Notes: generated by a model not told the origin, from the sequence alone. Shown: positions 55,933 to 64,000, counted from the first letter of the stretch. The stretch is DNA of 64,000 nt from Hyphomicrobiales bacterium (GCA_019075905.1 JAGXAM010000005.1:82606-146605); one strand, 5' to 3'. A program made the numbers and translations.

Positions 55933-56111
55933 AGTGGGTCACCGGGCCATTTTTTGAAAGCCAGAACATAAAGGACAACGATGTTGACCAGCGGCACGGC
56001 CATGAACATCGCCATCGGGCTCTGCCATCCGGCGCGCGGAAAGATCTTCCAGAACGGAATGACCGAGATGGCCACAGCGATCAGCAGGACAATGAGATGC
56101 ATGGCCATCAT
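55929..56111 (-). CDS. Small two-TM membrane protein in the nuo operon
   Basis: A 60-residue protein with two hydrophobic segments ([18 protein letters not shown] and [20 protein letters not shown]). It lies between nuoC (3-bp gap) and nuoD (ATGA overlap), so it is co-translated with complex I subunits. It is not a canonical nuo gene. Possibly an accessory or assembly peptide for complex I; no family was recognised. Confidence 0.65.
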   Translation of the reverse strand: MMAMHLIVLLIAVAISVIPFWKIFPRAGWQSPMAMFMAVPLVNIVVLYVLAFKKWPGDPL

Positions 56112-56114
56112 GCC

Positions 56115-56747
56115 TCAACTCTTTTGCGCGGAGGCGTCCTTGGCTTTCTCGTCGCCCGGCAGCACGTAATCCGTGCCCTCCCAGGGCGAAAGAAAGTCAA
56201 ACGAGCGGAAGGCCTGCCGGAGCTTGACCGGTTCCTGGACGACGCGCTTTTGCTCATCGTCATAGCGCACCTCGACAAATCCGGTCATAGGGAAATCCTT
56301 GCGTAGCGGATGGCCTTCAAAACCGTAATCGGTGAGGATGCGGCGCAGCTCGGGATGGCCGGAAAACAGGATGCCGCAAAGGTCATAGGCCTCGCGCTCG
56401 AACCAGTTGGCGGCCGGGAAAATCTCGCAGAGCGAGGGCACCGGCGTATTTTCATCGGTGGCGCAGGCGACACGGATGCGCAGGTTTTTGGCCGGCGATA
56501 GCAGATGCACGACAACGTCGAAGCGCTGTTCGCGGGCCGGATAATCGACCCCGCACAGGTCAATGAAGCTGACGAAACGCGCCGCGGGCGAATCACGCAG
56601 GGCCTGCACCAGGGCGGGCAGATGCGCCGGGGCGCAGCGCAGCGTCATTTCACCATAGGCCAGGGTGGCGCTGATGCCGGCTTCCGGCAGCGCCTGCTTC
56701 ATGGCTTCGGCGATGGTCTCGAGCTGGCTGGCAGCAAGGTCTGGCAT
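56115..56747 (-). CDS. nuoC: NADH-quinone oxidoreductase subunit C
   Basis: A 210-residue peripheral complex I subunit. [40 protein letters not shown] and [20 protein letters not shown] are diagnostic of NuoC (30-kDa subunit). It follows nuoB by 25 bp. The C-terminal tail ([13 protein letters not shown]) is variable. NuoC and NuoD are separate genes here, not a fused NuoCD. Confidence 0.96.
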   Translation of the reverse strand: MPDLAASQLETIAEAMKQALPEAGISATLAYGEMTLRCAPAHLPALVQALRDSPAARFVSFIDLCGVDYPAREQRFDVVVHLLSPAKNLRIRVACATDENTPVPSLCEIFPAANWFEREAYDLCGILFSGHPELRRILTDYGFEGHPLRKDFPMTGFVEVRYDDEQKRVVQEPVKLRQAFRSFDFLSPWEGTDYVLPGDEKAKDASAQKS

Positions 56748-56772
56748 GGTCAGGTTTCCCTCTGGCGCCGGT

Positions 56773-57366
56773 TCAGCGCTCGATGGTGCCGGTGCGGCGG
56801 ATTTTCTTTTGCAGCATCAAGACGCCATAGAGCAGCGCCTCGGCCGAGGGCGGGCAGCCCGGCACGTAAATATCGACCGGGACGATGCGGTCGCAACCGC
56901 GCACCACCGAATAGGAATAGTGGTAATAGCCGCCGCCATTGGCGCAGGAACCCATGGAGATGACATAGCGCGGCTCGGGCATCTGGTCATAGACCTTGCG
57001 CAGGGCCGGGGCCATCTTGTTGGTGAGGGTGCCGGCGACAATCATCACATCCGACTGGCGGGGGCTGGCGCGCGGCGCGAAGCCGTAACGCTCGGCATCA
57101 TAACGCGGCATGGAGAGCTGCATCATCTCGACGGCGCAGCAGGCGAGGCCAAAGGTCATCCACATCAGGGAGCCCGTGCGCGCCCAGGCAATCAGGTCAT
57201 CGGCGCTGGTGACGATGAACCCCTTGTCGGAGAGCTGCGAATTGACATCGACAAAAAACGGATCGCTGGCGCCGACAGGCTTGCCATCGGCACCGAGCAG
57301 GCCGCGCGGCGCCGGCGCTGTGAGAGTTGCTGCGTTCAGTCCCACTCCAGCGCTCCTTTTTTCCAT
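56773..57366 (-). CDS. nuoB: NADH-quinone oxidoreductase subunit B
   Basis: A 197-residue complex I subunit carrying cluster N2. The Cys ligands are in [21 protein letters not shown] and [12 protein letters not shown]. The ATG at 57366 overlaps nuoA by 31 bp; a GTG at 57345 ([11 protein letters not shown]) is an alternative start. The N-terminal extension (about 45 residues before [10 protein letters not shown]) is typical of alphaproteobacteria. Confidence 0.96.
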   Translation of the reverse strand: MEKRSAGVGLNAATLTAPAPRGLLGADGKPVGASDPFFVDVNSQLSDKGFIVTSADDLIAWARTGSLMWMTFGLACCAVEMMQLSMPRYDAERYGFAPRASPRQSDVMIVAGTLTNKMAPALRKVYDQMPEPRYVISMGSCANGGGYYHYSYSVVRGCDRIVPVDIYVPGCPPSAEALLYGVLMLQKKIRRTGTIER

Positions 57367-57701
57367 TCATAGACAAAGCCGATGGTCAGCACCGCCAAAA
57401 ACGCTATCATCGACCAGAAGCCGGCAGCGCCGATGCGGTGAAAGGCCACCGCCCAGGGGAACAGGAAGGCCACCTCAAGATCGAAAATAATAAACAGTAG
57501 CGACACCAGGTAGAACCGGATGTCGAATTTCATGCGGGCATCATCAAAGGCGTTGAAACCGCATTCATAGGCGGAAAGCTTCTCGCCGTCGGGCGCCTTG
57601 AAAGCCACCAGAAACGGCGCAATCAGCAGCACGCCGGCGATGACCAGCGCCAGCGCGACAAAAATCGCCAGCGGCAGCCAGTTGTTGATAAGATCGTTCA
57701 T
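57336..57701 (-). CDS. nuoA: NADH-quinone oxidoreductase subunit A
   Basis: A 121-residue membrane subunit with three TM segments. The [20 protein letters not shown] loop and [13 protein letters not shown] are diagnostic. It is the first gene of the nuoABC-x-D block. The promoter must lie in 57702-57834. The C terminus overlaps the start of nuoB. Confidence 0.96.
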   Translation of the reverse strand: MNDLINNWLPLAIFVALALVIAGVLLIAPFLVAFKAPDGEKLSAYECGFNAFDDARMKFDIRFYLVSLLFIIFDLEVAFLFPWAVAFHRIGAAGFWSMIAFLAVLTIGFVYEWKKGALEWD

Positions 57702-57834
57702 GCCATCTCGGGCCTCGGTTGCACGCGCTCTTCACTATCGCAGCCAGAAAGACGGCGCAAGGGCAGGCGCGGATACGGCGGGTATGAGGCGGCCCCGTTC
57801 ATGGGGCATGGGCGGGGGGCAATTAAGCCTCCCC

Positions 57835-58164
57835 TCACGGCTCGTGCGGATGGTTGCCGCCGTTGAAGCGGCCGAAGTGCCTTGCTGAAAACAGCGCGAT
57901 CAGCAGTGCGCCTGTCCCGAGGGCGATGATGTCAGCGCCATGATGTGCATCAAAGACGCCGACCCTGGCGACCAGCAGGTAACCGGCGACGAGATTGGCA
58001 AAGCCCCAGAGCACGTTGAGCGTGGCGGAGGACAGCCCTTCGCCCGGCGGCGACGCAAACGGGGTTTGAAACGGGCGGCCGGTCATGCCGCTGACGATGT
58101 GTGGCAGGGCATTGGCGAAGAAAGCACCGCCAAAGGCATAGGACAGCAGCTGGAGCACGGGCAT
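57835..58164 (-). CDS. Small polytopic membrane protein
   Basis: A 109-residue protein with about three TM segments: FGGAFFANALPHIVSGMTG, LWGFANLVAGYLLVARVG and [20 protein letters not shown]. The tail is GGNHPHEP. It starts 2 bp after the isochorismatase-fold gene's stop, so the two are an operon. No family was recognised with confidence. Confidence 0.65.
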   Translation of the reverse strand: MPVLQLLSYAFGGAFFANALPHIVSGMTGRPFQTPFASPPGEGLSSATLNVLWGFANLVAGYLLVARVGVFDAHHGADIIALGTGALLIALFSARHFGRFNGGNHPHEP

Positions 58165-58165
58165 C

Positions 58166-58729
58166 TCATGCGCTTCCTGCCGGCAGGAGGGCGATGATTT
58201 CCTGTGTCGTTCCGGTCTCGCCGAGTCGCGGAAATACATGGCGCAGGCTGTAGTCCTGGGCTTCGGCGCGCAGGTCGGTCATGGCGTCCAGCGCCAGCGT
58301 GACGTTGAAACCCAGCTCATAGGCCTGGCGCGCCGTCGCCTCGACGCCGATGGCGGTGGCGACGCCGGCGACCACCACCTGGGTGACGCCGCGCGCTTTC
58401 AGCAGTGCCTCAAGCCCCGTATTGGCGAAGGCGCCCCAGCTGTGCTTGGTCACGAGAATGTCTTCCGGTTGCTGGTTCAGTTCGGGGATAAGCTCGCTCC
58501 ACCCCTCCGGGCGCGGCGCTGCCGGGCGGGGCTGCTCGATGCGGCCGGGAGCGCCACCGGCGACATTGACCAGCACCACCGGCAGGCCGCGGGCGCGGAA
58601 GGCATCGGCCAGCGCGCGAGCTTTGGCGATGATGTCGCCGATGGGGTGAATGACCGGCAGGGCGACAATGCCTTTTTGCAGGTCAACGATAATCAGCGCG
58701 CTGTTCGGATCGAGGGTCGACAGAGACAT
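58166..58729 (-). CDS. Isochorismatase-fold protein lacking the nucleophile Cys
   Basis: A 187-residue cysteine-hydrolase fold protein with D16 (LIIVDLQKGIV) and K95 (LVTKHSWGAFANTGLEALL). At the usual Cys position the sequence is GVATAIGVEATARQAYELGF, with Gly (G128) where hydrolases have Cys. The fold is intact, so it may be a non-hydrolytic or altered family member. It is operonic with a small membrane protein. Confidence 0.85.
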   Translation of the reverse strand: MSLSTLDPNSALIIVDLQKGIVALPVIHPIGDIIAKARALADAFRARGLPVVLVNVAGGAPGRIEQPRPAAPRPEGWSELIPELNQQPEDILVTKHSWGAFANTGLEALLKARGVTQVVVAGVATAIGVEATARQAYELGFNVTLALDAMTDLRAEAQDYSLRHVFPRLGETGTTQEIIALLPAGSA

Positions 58730-59467
58730 GGGCGTCCTTTAGGCTCAGGGCAAGGCTCGCAGCCGGGCCGGCCGCTTTCGAAATTGCTTATAGCCGGTTC
58801 GAAGCGAGAGGCGAACCCGGATTGCGGCGCGGCTGAAAGGTTTCGTCAGGACCATATGCCCTGCTTGACCAGCCCCGGGACTGAAAAATCGCCCCGCGCC
58901 TTGCCTTGATCGAAACAGGAAAGCCAGCCCGCTGCCAGCCGCGCGAAAGACATATGGCGGCCCGCGACCCTCCCTCCTTGAAGCGCGACAAATGCTGCCG
59001 TCGCGCGGCGATCTGACCGGGATAGCAGCAAGGGCGGCGGCTCCCGCGTGGTGCTGCCAGCCTTGGCGACCGCAAACCCGCGCGGCCCTTGGCTCTGTCT
59101 GTCATCGTGGCTGCCTCGACGGGACATTCTGGACACCGGCCTCAATCTTGAAACAGAATTCCTGAAAATCACTACGGCCCGAACAATCACAATGTTTTGG
59201 ATAAAGCAGGTCGAACTGTCGTCAATAATAGTAACAATATTCGAAGTGTTAGTGGCGCCACATGCTGCGCGAGACGCCTTTATCGGTGCCAGGTTACTGT
59301 CGCTATTATTGTTTTCATTGTAAGTACGGCAGCGCGACGCTCGGGTCATGATCCTGTCTCACAGCCGCTGGCGGGCCGCGATCAGGCCCGGGGTGTGTTG
59401 CAGCTTAAGATCGACATTGCTAACGGTGAGGTTGCAGGCTGCAATCTGAAACGAAGGGACGCTTGCC
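58730..59467. other. Long intergenic region without a convincing gene
   Basis: About 740 bp between the divergent isochorismatase-fold gene and the subtilase gene. On the plus strand, 59152 onward reads as a protein-like, Asn-rich frame (ENHYGPNNHNVLDKAGRTVV, NNSNNIRSVSGAT) that then turns into low-complexity sequence. This could be the remains of a secreted or adhesin-type gene. A minus-strand frame at 58846-59349 does not look coding. No RNA gene was recognised. Confidence 0.35.
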
Positions 59468-59494
59468 ATGAACTAAAACGCCATCCTGCGCCGT

Positions 59495-60895
59495 GTGGCC
59501 AGCGTGATGCTCATCGCCATGGGTTCGGCCGCAACGGGCCGGGCTGAAGCTGCGGCGCCCGCGCGCGTTGCCGTGCTGTTACAGGCGGAGGGACTGCAAA
59601 AATCGGGCGATCTTGGCGGCGGCGTGCGCGTCGGCGTCATTTCCGGAGGGGTCAGGGATCAGGCCGTGTTGCTGCGCCAGGGCATTCTGCCGGCTGACGT
59701 TGCCTTGCTGGGAAGCGGGCACGGGCGCGGCGATGAAGGCGACTGGATGATGCAGATTGTTCACCAGATCGCCCCGGCTGCGAAGCTCGGCTTTTGCGCC
59801 GGCGGCCGTCCGGCAAAAACCGTGGGCTGCGCCAGCGCCTTGATCGACAAGTTCCATGCCGACATCATTATCGATGACGTCAATCCACAACCTGTGATTT
59901 TCCGGCCGACCGTCAAGGATCTAGGCCTTGCCGCGCTGGCGAGGCAGCACCCGAAGGAATTGCTTTTTACCGGTGTCGGCAATAACGGGGCTGGTTATTA
60001 CCAATCAAACTGGATGGCGACCCCGCTGACCTTGTCGGGGGTGGCCTATCAGGCGCAGGATTTCGGAACATCGGTCCAAGGCGGATCGCAGGCCTTCAAC
60101 AGCTTCGTGGTGCCGGCGGGAGCGGCAGCGGTTGTCGATCTTGGCACCAATGCATTGCCCGCAAGCCCCATGGCGCCGTGCCCGGAACGCAACCCGCTGG
60201 TAACACTCGCCCTCGCTGACAGGTCGGGTCATATTGTCCGGCAGGCGGAAAGCGCCTGTCCAGGGCTCTCGCTGTTTTACCGCAACACCTCGGGACAAAG
60301 GCAGGCCATGCGGGTTGCCGTCCTGCTGCCGGCCATAGCCCATCCGAAAGACCTTGCGCTGAAACTCGTGGTGTTGCGGGCAGGTGAGGGCATATCACCT
60401 TTGCCCTTGCTGTTTCACACAAGCGGTGCCGTCGGCAATTCGGCGACATCGGCGGGGCTGGTGGCGGTGGCCGCGGGCGATCCTGACAGCATTCAGGGTG
60501 GCCATTACCAGATCGAGCCCTATTCGAATTCCGGCGCGCAATGCATGGCATACAGTGCCGGGCCGCATGGCCAGTTGCAGAGGCTCGCCAAGCCCTCGTG
60601 CTTCGAGCAACCGGCCTTTGTGGTGCCGGATAAAACGGTCGTGACCATGGTAGGGCCGCGAGGCCTCAGGCCGCGTCCCTTTGGGGGAAATTCTGCCGCA
60701 GGGCCGGCGGCAGCGGGTGCCGCCGCGCTGCTCCTCGCAAGGCATGTGCCGCCCTTGCGCATCGTGCCGCTGCTCGAACAAAGCGCCCTGGCGCTGCCGG
60801 GACACCAGGGCTGGGACGGTCAATATGGCTATGGCCTCATCAATGTCGGTGCCGCAGCCAGCCTCGGCCATGATTCGGGCGCCGCGCAAAAGTAG
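59495..60895 (+). CDS. Subtilisin-like (S8) peptidase, probably degenerate
   Basis: A secreted-type protein of about 466 residues. Family marks are GDEGDWMMQIVHQIAPAAKL, ADIIIDDV, GNNGAGYYQ and, for the catalytic Ser, FGGNSAAGPAAAGAAALLLA (normally GTSAAAPH). The first catalytic motif reads VRVGVISGGV, with Gly where Asp is expected. A well-placed AAGGGA serves ATG 59468, but that frame reads ATG-AAC-TAA, stopping at codon 3; the same frame then continues as NAILRRVASVMLIAMG, a signal peptide. The present start is GTG 59495 or ATG 59507. Probably a decaying gene or one with altered start. Confidence 0.7.
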   Translation: MASVMLIAMGSAATGRAEAAAPARVAVLLQAEGLQKSGDLGGGVRVGVISGGVRDQAVLLRQGILPADVALLGSGHGRGDEGDWMMQIVHQIAPAAKLGFCAGGRPAKTVGCASALIDKFHADIIIDDVNPQPVIFRPTVKDLGLAALARQHPKELLFTGVGNNGAGYYQSNWMATPLTLSGVAYQAQDFGTSVQGGSQAFNSFVVPAGAAAVVDLGTNALPASPMAPCPERNPLVTLALADRSGHIVRQAESACPGLSLFYRNTSGQRQAMRVAVLLPAIAHPKDLALKLVVLRAGEGISPLPLLFHTSGAVGNSATSAGLVAVAAGDPDSIQGGHYQIEPYSNSGAQCMAYSAGPHGQLQRLAKPSCFEQPAFVVPDKTVVTMVGPRGLRPRPFGGNSAAGPAAAGAAALLLARHVPPLRIVPLLEQSALALPGHQGWDGQYGYGLINVGAAASLGHDSGAAQK

Positions 60896-60989
60896 TGCCA
60901 TCAGGCTGGCGGCAGGCGGGCCTGCGAGGCGGATGGAACATGGGCAAGGCCCCAGCGCCGCGCCGGAATCGTTCGTCCAGGCGACAAGC

Positions 60990-61439
60990 TTAGCCTAGGC
61001 GGCGGCCTTCATGATCGATCAGCAACTGGCCGTCTTCCTTCGCGAAAGGGCCGGGCGGCAAATGGTCGAGCAGGTCGAGGACGGTCTCGCTCGGTCGGCA
61101 CAGCCTGACCCCCTTTGGCGTAACAACGAAGGGCCGGTTGACCAGCACGGGATGCGCGACCATGGCGTCAAGCAGCGACTCGAGGGAGACATGGCTGTCG
61201 AGCAGGCCAAGCTGTTCGGCTGGTGATTTAGTGGTGCGCAGGGCTTCGCGCGGGGTGAGCCCGGCGGCATCGAACAAGCCGAGAAGCTGAGGCTTGGTCC
61301 AGCCCGTCTTCAAATATTCGATCACCGTCGGTTGATAGCCGGCCGCCCTGATGATCGCCAGCACGTTGCGCGATGTCCCGCATTTCGGGTTGTGATAGAT
61401 CACGACGTTCGTCAGGTCAGCCAATGCCCTTCTCCTCAT
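60990..61439 (-). CDS. arsC: Arsenate reductase, glutaredoxin-linked type
   Basis: A 149-residue ArsC that reduces arsenate to arsenite with glutathione/glutaredoxin. Nucleophile C20 is in VIYHNPKCGTSRN. The arginines that bind oxyanion are in LRTTKSPAEQLGL and VNRPFVVTPKGVRLCRPSET. ATG 61439 is chosen; the frame remains open to 61493. Normal length is about 140. No arsB or arsR is adjacent. It could also be an ArsC-like protein of other function (Spx/YffB relatives). Confidence 0.88.
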   Translation of the reverse strand: MRRRALADLTNVVIYHNPKCGTSRNVLAIIRAAGYQPTVIEYLKTGWTKPQLLGLFDAAGLTPREALRTTKSPAEQLGLLDSHVSLESLLDAMVAHPVLVNRPFVVTPKGVRLCRPSETVLDLLDHLPPGPFAKEDGQLLIDHEGRRLG

Positions 61440-61899
61440 TGCAGAGATTACACCGACGAACGGCCTGGCCGTCGGCCACTTCGAGCACCACACCCATTCG
61501 GCCTAGCGGCCGCGCAACGGGTCGAAGGTCAACAATCTCAACCTCACCGCGGCGATGATTGACAGCCGCGACTTCCTAGTCGCAAAGAGGCGCGCTGGCA
61601 ACCAGGTGCTTCTGCCCACGAGGCGGAAGGTGACTCTGACCGGCGGCTCGCCGAAAGGCGCCGAGCTGATCGCCGCCAAATGGGCCAATGTGAACAAGCA
61701 CCGAAATAAACCCCTCGGAAAACTCAGGGCAACTCGCTGATTCCACTGAGGAAATTGACCGCTTACTGGGGTTTCAGTCGGCGACGGTCGGGACCCCCTT
61801 TTAATTGAGTTGCTGTTTTGATTTCAGGGGTTTGAAACGAGCACCGGAGGGGTTCGGCTTCGGTGCTGATTCACAGTCGATTTCTTCCCAGGGATCGAG
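61440..61899. other. Intergenic stretch between arsC and haloacid dehalogenase gene
   Basis: About 460 bp. A short plus-strand frame (61555-61740; KVNNLNLTAAMIDSRDFLVA, then LLPTRRKVTLTGGSPKGAEL) is protein-like in composition but is not recognised. The 61740-61800 part contains a C-run and T-rich sequence before the dehalogenase stop. No transposase or RNA gene was identified. Confidence 0.35.
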
Positions 61900-62586
61900 T
61901 CAGCCGGGCGGCCCCAAAAGTGACGGCAGTTCGGCAAGGCTCTTCACCTCGTGGTCCGGCGTGCCGGGCAGCCGCTCGGGCCGCTGGCCGTAACGGTTGC
62001 ACCACACCACCCGCATCCCGTAGGCGGAGGCGGCGTAGGCGTCCCACGCATTGGAGGACTGGAACGAAACCTGATCCGCGCGCACCCCGAGCTGCTGGAG
62101 GGCGTAGTCGTAGACGCGCGGATGGGTCTTGAAGACCTGCACGGCGTCCGCCGAGAGCACGGCGTCGAGCAGGGTCTGCAGGCCGGCGCCGCGCACCGCC
62201 GCATCCAGCATCTTCGGCGAGCCGTTCGACAGGATGGCGGTGACGAAACCCGCCTCCTTCAGCCGGCGCAGCGTGTCGGCAACTTCAGGAAAGGCCGACA
62301 GCGTCCGGTAAAGGTCCATCAGACGCTCGCGCAGCGCGGGCGTCGCGATACCCAGGCTGTCGAGCGTGAAGTCGAGCGCCTCGCCCGTCACTTGCCAGAA
62401 ATCCGCGTAGCGTCCCTGCAGCGAGCGTAGCCATGTGTATTGCAGCTGCTTGTCGCGCCACAGGCTGGTCAGCGCCGCGCGCTTGTCCTCGGGGATCTCC
62501 GCGCAACGCGCCGCGGCGGAAGCGAAGTCGAAGATGGTGCCGTAGGCGTCGAAGACGCAGGCGCGGATGCCGGCGAGCTGGCTCAT
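61900..62586 (-). CDS. Haloacid dehalogenase, type II
   Basis: A 228-residue HAD-superfamily enzyme. Nucleophile D13 is in CVFDAYGTIFDFAS. Further marks are YRTLSAFPEVADTLRRL, ILSNGSPKMLDAAV, the Lys in VFKTHPRVYDYAL and SFQSSNAWDAYAASAYGMRV with the final acid. These fit L-2-haloacid dehalogenases. The ATG overlaps the peroxiredoxin stop (ATGA). Confidence 0.9.
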   Translation of the reverse strand: MSQLAGIRACVFDAYGTIFDFASAAARCAEIPEDKRAALTSLWRDKQLQYTWLRSLQGRYADFWQVTGEALDFTLDSLGIATPALRERLMDLYRTLSAFPEVADTLRRLKEAGFVTAILSNGSPKMLDAAVRGAGLQTLLDAVLSADAVQVFKTHPRVYDYALQQLGVRADQVSFQSSNAWDAYAASAYGMRVVWCNRYGQRPERLPGTPDHEVKSLAELPSLLGPPG

Positions 62587-63104
62587 TTCACCGTGCCCCG
62601 GATCGGATAGGCCTTCTCGATGACGAAGCCGAGCCCGCGCACGATGCGATCGAGGTCGGGGCGCAGGAACGGCGCGTTGGCGATGTCGATGAGTTGCAGC
62701 ACGCCCTGGGGGTTGACGACGAACAGTGCCGGCTCGGGGAAGCGGTGGTCGGTCTCCTGCGCCGAGCGCGGTTCGGAGACGTAGAGGCCGAGCCGGTGCA
62801 TGGTCGCCTCGTCCATGCCGTAGAGCAGCGGGAAGTTGACCTTCGCCGCCTCGGCGGTGATGCGGGTCTGCGCTTCGCTGTCGGCGGAAACGGCGGCAAC
62901 CGAGACGCCGAGAGCCGCCAGCGCCTCGCGCTGCTGTTCGATTTCCGAAAGGTAGGACTTGCAGATCGGACAATGCTGCCCGCGGATGACGAATAGCGCC
63001 TGCCACGACCCCGCGGCGCCGAAGGTGACGTCGTCGCCACCGAATTGCTTGAAGGAGATCGGGGCGAAGGGCTGGCCGGGATGAAGTTTGCTCGTCGTGT
63101 TCAT
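62583..63104 (-). CDS. Peroxiredoxin-like (AhpC/TSA) family protein
   Basis: A 173-residue thioredoxin-fold protein with the CxxC-type motif RGQHCPICKSYL (C45, C48), then LGVSVAAVSADSEAQTRIT. This resembles the AhpC/TSA family proteins annotated as peroxiredoxin-like, which reduce peroxides or disulfides. It is coupled to the dehalogenase gene and lies just after the AhpD-like gene. Confidence 0.85.
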   Translation of the reverse strand: MNTTSKLHPGQPFAPISFKQFGGDDVTFGAAGSWQALFVIRGQHCPICKSYLSEIEQQREALAALGVSVAAVSADSEAQTRITAEAAKVNFPLLYGMDEATMHRLGLYVSEPRSAQETDHRFPEPALFVVNPQGVLQLIDIANAPFLRPDLDRIVRGLGFVIEKAYPIRGTVK

Positions 63105-63166
63105 TTGGATCTCTCTTGTTGAAACGGGGCCGGCGATCTGGCCCCTCGGTTGCGAGTTCGTGTGGG

Positions 63167-63742
63167 TCAGGCGGTAGGAGCCAGCTTGTAATCAGCAAAC
63201 ATCCCGTCGACCTCGGTGTGGAAGAGATGGTTCGCGTAGTTGCTGAGCGTCTTGACCGACAATGCCAGAACGATCTCAAGAGCCTGCCGATCACTGAACC
63301 CCGAGGCGCGGAAGCTATTCAGGTCCGTCTGCGAGGGTCGCCCACGCGTGTCGAACATAACCTGCGTAAACTTCGCCAGCGCCGCAAGGCGCGCATCAGC
63401 GATCGGCTTGCGCGCGCGCAGAGCCTCGAGCACGTCGGCCGGAACCTTTGACATCTTGTCGGCAATCATGCTGTGAGCGGCGGTACAATAACCGCAACCG
63501 TTCGACACGCTGATGACGAGGAACACCACTTCCTGCTCGATGGGCGTAAATGTTGAGTCGCTGCGAAAGCGCGCATACCCGTCGAGATAGGTGTCCAGCA
63601 CACCGCGCGAGTTGACCATGTTCGCGTACATGTTGGGAATGAACCCGACCTGTGCTTTGGCCTTCTCGAGCACCGCGCGCACGGTTGTGTCGCTATCCTC
63701 CAAGGTCCGGGCGGGCAGGTCGAGCTTGGCTTCAGTCGTCAT
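63167..63742 (-). CDS. Carboxymuconolactone decarboxylase family, AhpD-like protein
   Basis: A 191-residue all-helical AhpD-like protein. The redox CxxC with His is SVSNGCGYCTAAHSMIADKM (C83, C86, H90). QVGFIPNMYANMVNSRGVLD is typical of the peroxidase-related subgroup. ATG 63742 is preferred to 63805, as it gives MTTEAKLDLP. Together with the peroxiredoxin gene it suggests an oxidative-stress or peroxide-reduction unit. Confidence 0.88.
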   Translation of the reverse strand: MTTEAKLDLPARTLEDSDTTVRAVLEKAKAQVGFIPNMYANMVNSRGVLDTYLDGYARFRSDSTFTPIEQEVVFLVISVSNGCGYCTAAHSMIADKMSKVPADVLEALRARKPIADARLAALAKFTQVMFDTRGRPSQTDLNSFRASGFSDRQALEIVLALSVKTLSNYANHLFHTEVDGMFADYKLAPTA

Positions 63743-63858
63743 AACGAAACTCCGTTCTAATTCGCGTCTCGGGTTCTGTTTGCGAGCGCGACGCGTCGCC
63801 AACAAAGCAACTGCATCTCCGCGGAGGAACTCAGAGATGTCTGATGGAAGAAATCGCG

Positions 63859-64000
63859 CTAGGCGCTCGCCGCCCGCTTCGCCGAACGAGCGAGACCGTC
63901 ATAGGCGTCGAGCATCCGCTCGACCCAGGCGGACACCGGATCGTCGCTGGCCGTCAGCGAGCCGGGGCTGATGACGCGCGCCCACTGGAAGGCGCCGAAG
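63859..64000 (-). CDS. Glutathione S-transferase-like protein, C-terminal part
   Basis: The last 46 codons of a gene that enters from the right edge. The sequence FQWARVISPGSLTASDDPVS, then AWVERMLDAYDGLARSAKR, matches the C terminus of GST-family proteins (cf. DDPV-AW-ERMLD). The rest is outside the window. It points the same way as the AhpD-like, peroxiredoxin and dehalogenase genes. Confidence 0.6.
   Translation of the reverse strand, partial: FGAFQWARVISPGSLTASDDPVSAWVERMLDAYDGLARSAKRAASA

Noticed and set aside
58846..59349. Minus-strand frame of 167 codons as a gene
   Set aside because: Composition is Ser/Arg-rich without any domain or ribosome-binding site, and it lies in a clearly non-coding region.
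61555..61740. 61-codon plus-strand frame as a gene
   Set aside because: No recognised domain and no clear ribosome-binding site; kept only as a remark on the intergenic region.

Overview
The window is GC-rich bacterial chromosome with alphaproteobacterial character, most likely Hyphomicrobiales (Rhizobiales). The evidence is the run dnaB-alr-radA-cvpA-purF, an imuA-imuB-dnaE2 mutagenesis cassette behind a GAAC-N7-GAAC LexA box, a stand-alone hrcA, a Yej-type peptide importer, and a nuoA-nuoB-nuoC-nuoD block. A Beijerinckiaceae-like or related lineage is my guess; the genus cannot be read from the sequence. No rRNA, tRNA, CRISPR array or intact insertion sequence was found.

Layout. 1-2.0 kb: coxE-like VWA gene and two XdhC/CoxI genes (molybdenum hydroxylase maturation), minus strand. 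2.1-7.4 kb: outer-membrane barrel, DEAD-box helicase with a DbpA-type RNA-binding domain, fatty acid desaturase, deoB. 7.4-11.6 kb: yejB-yejE-yejF importer with a PIN-domain gene inside the operon and no yejA. 11.8-15.5 kb: metH with a 22-bp palindromic SahR-like operator. 16-18.3 kb: translationally coupled DUF898 (YjgN) and M48 peptidase genes. 18.4-21.7 kb: GDCCVxC-type small protein, MBL-fold hydrolase, divergent LysR/epimerase pair. 21.9-27.6 kb: SOS mutagenesis cassette. 27.6-31.5 kb: two-component system with a COG4705 membrane protein, then a class II aldolase. 31.5-34 kb: glutamine amidotransferase, then a scarred region with a gutted multicopper oxidase gene, a 72-bp duplication of its 3' end, and a YcxB-like gene between the two copies. 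34-42 kb: thiolase-like gene, Tyr/His-rich secreted protein, hrcA, MetE-like methyltransferase, glcF, a REC-ATPase protein without a phosphoacceptor His, and an NAD(P)-binding epimerase-like gene. 42-50.6 kb: the dnaB-alr-radA-cvpA-purF-SDR run, interrupted between alr and radA by an Xre-RES toxin-antitoxin module whose toxin carries an in-frame stop. 50.8-53.6 kb: PNPOx-like protein, 3-hydroxyisobutyrate dehydrogenase, small secreted protein, tpiA. 53.6-54.7 kb: a dispersed-repeat-like element and an AT-rich HARE-HTH/GIY-YIG nuclease gene. 54.7-57.7 kb: nuoA-B-C-(60-aa membrane protein)-D. 57.8-60.9 kb: small membrane protein, isochorismatase fold protein, degraded-looking subtilase. 61-64 kb: arsC, then a haloacid dehalogenase / peroxiredoxin / AhpD-like / glutathione transferase group.

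The most notable observations are: (i) the foreign-looking HARE-HTH + GIY-YIG nuclease next to a nuo block that ends after nuoD; (ii) the Xre-RES module in a housekeeping operon with a broken toxin; (iii) a LexA box in front of radA as well as imuA; (iv) the SahR-like operator on metH; (v) an orphan PIN nuclease in the yej operon; (vi) alr with no ordinary start codon; and (vii) several genes showing decay (multicopper oxidase, subtilase). All functions are inferred from recognised motifs; no database search was run.
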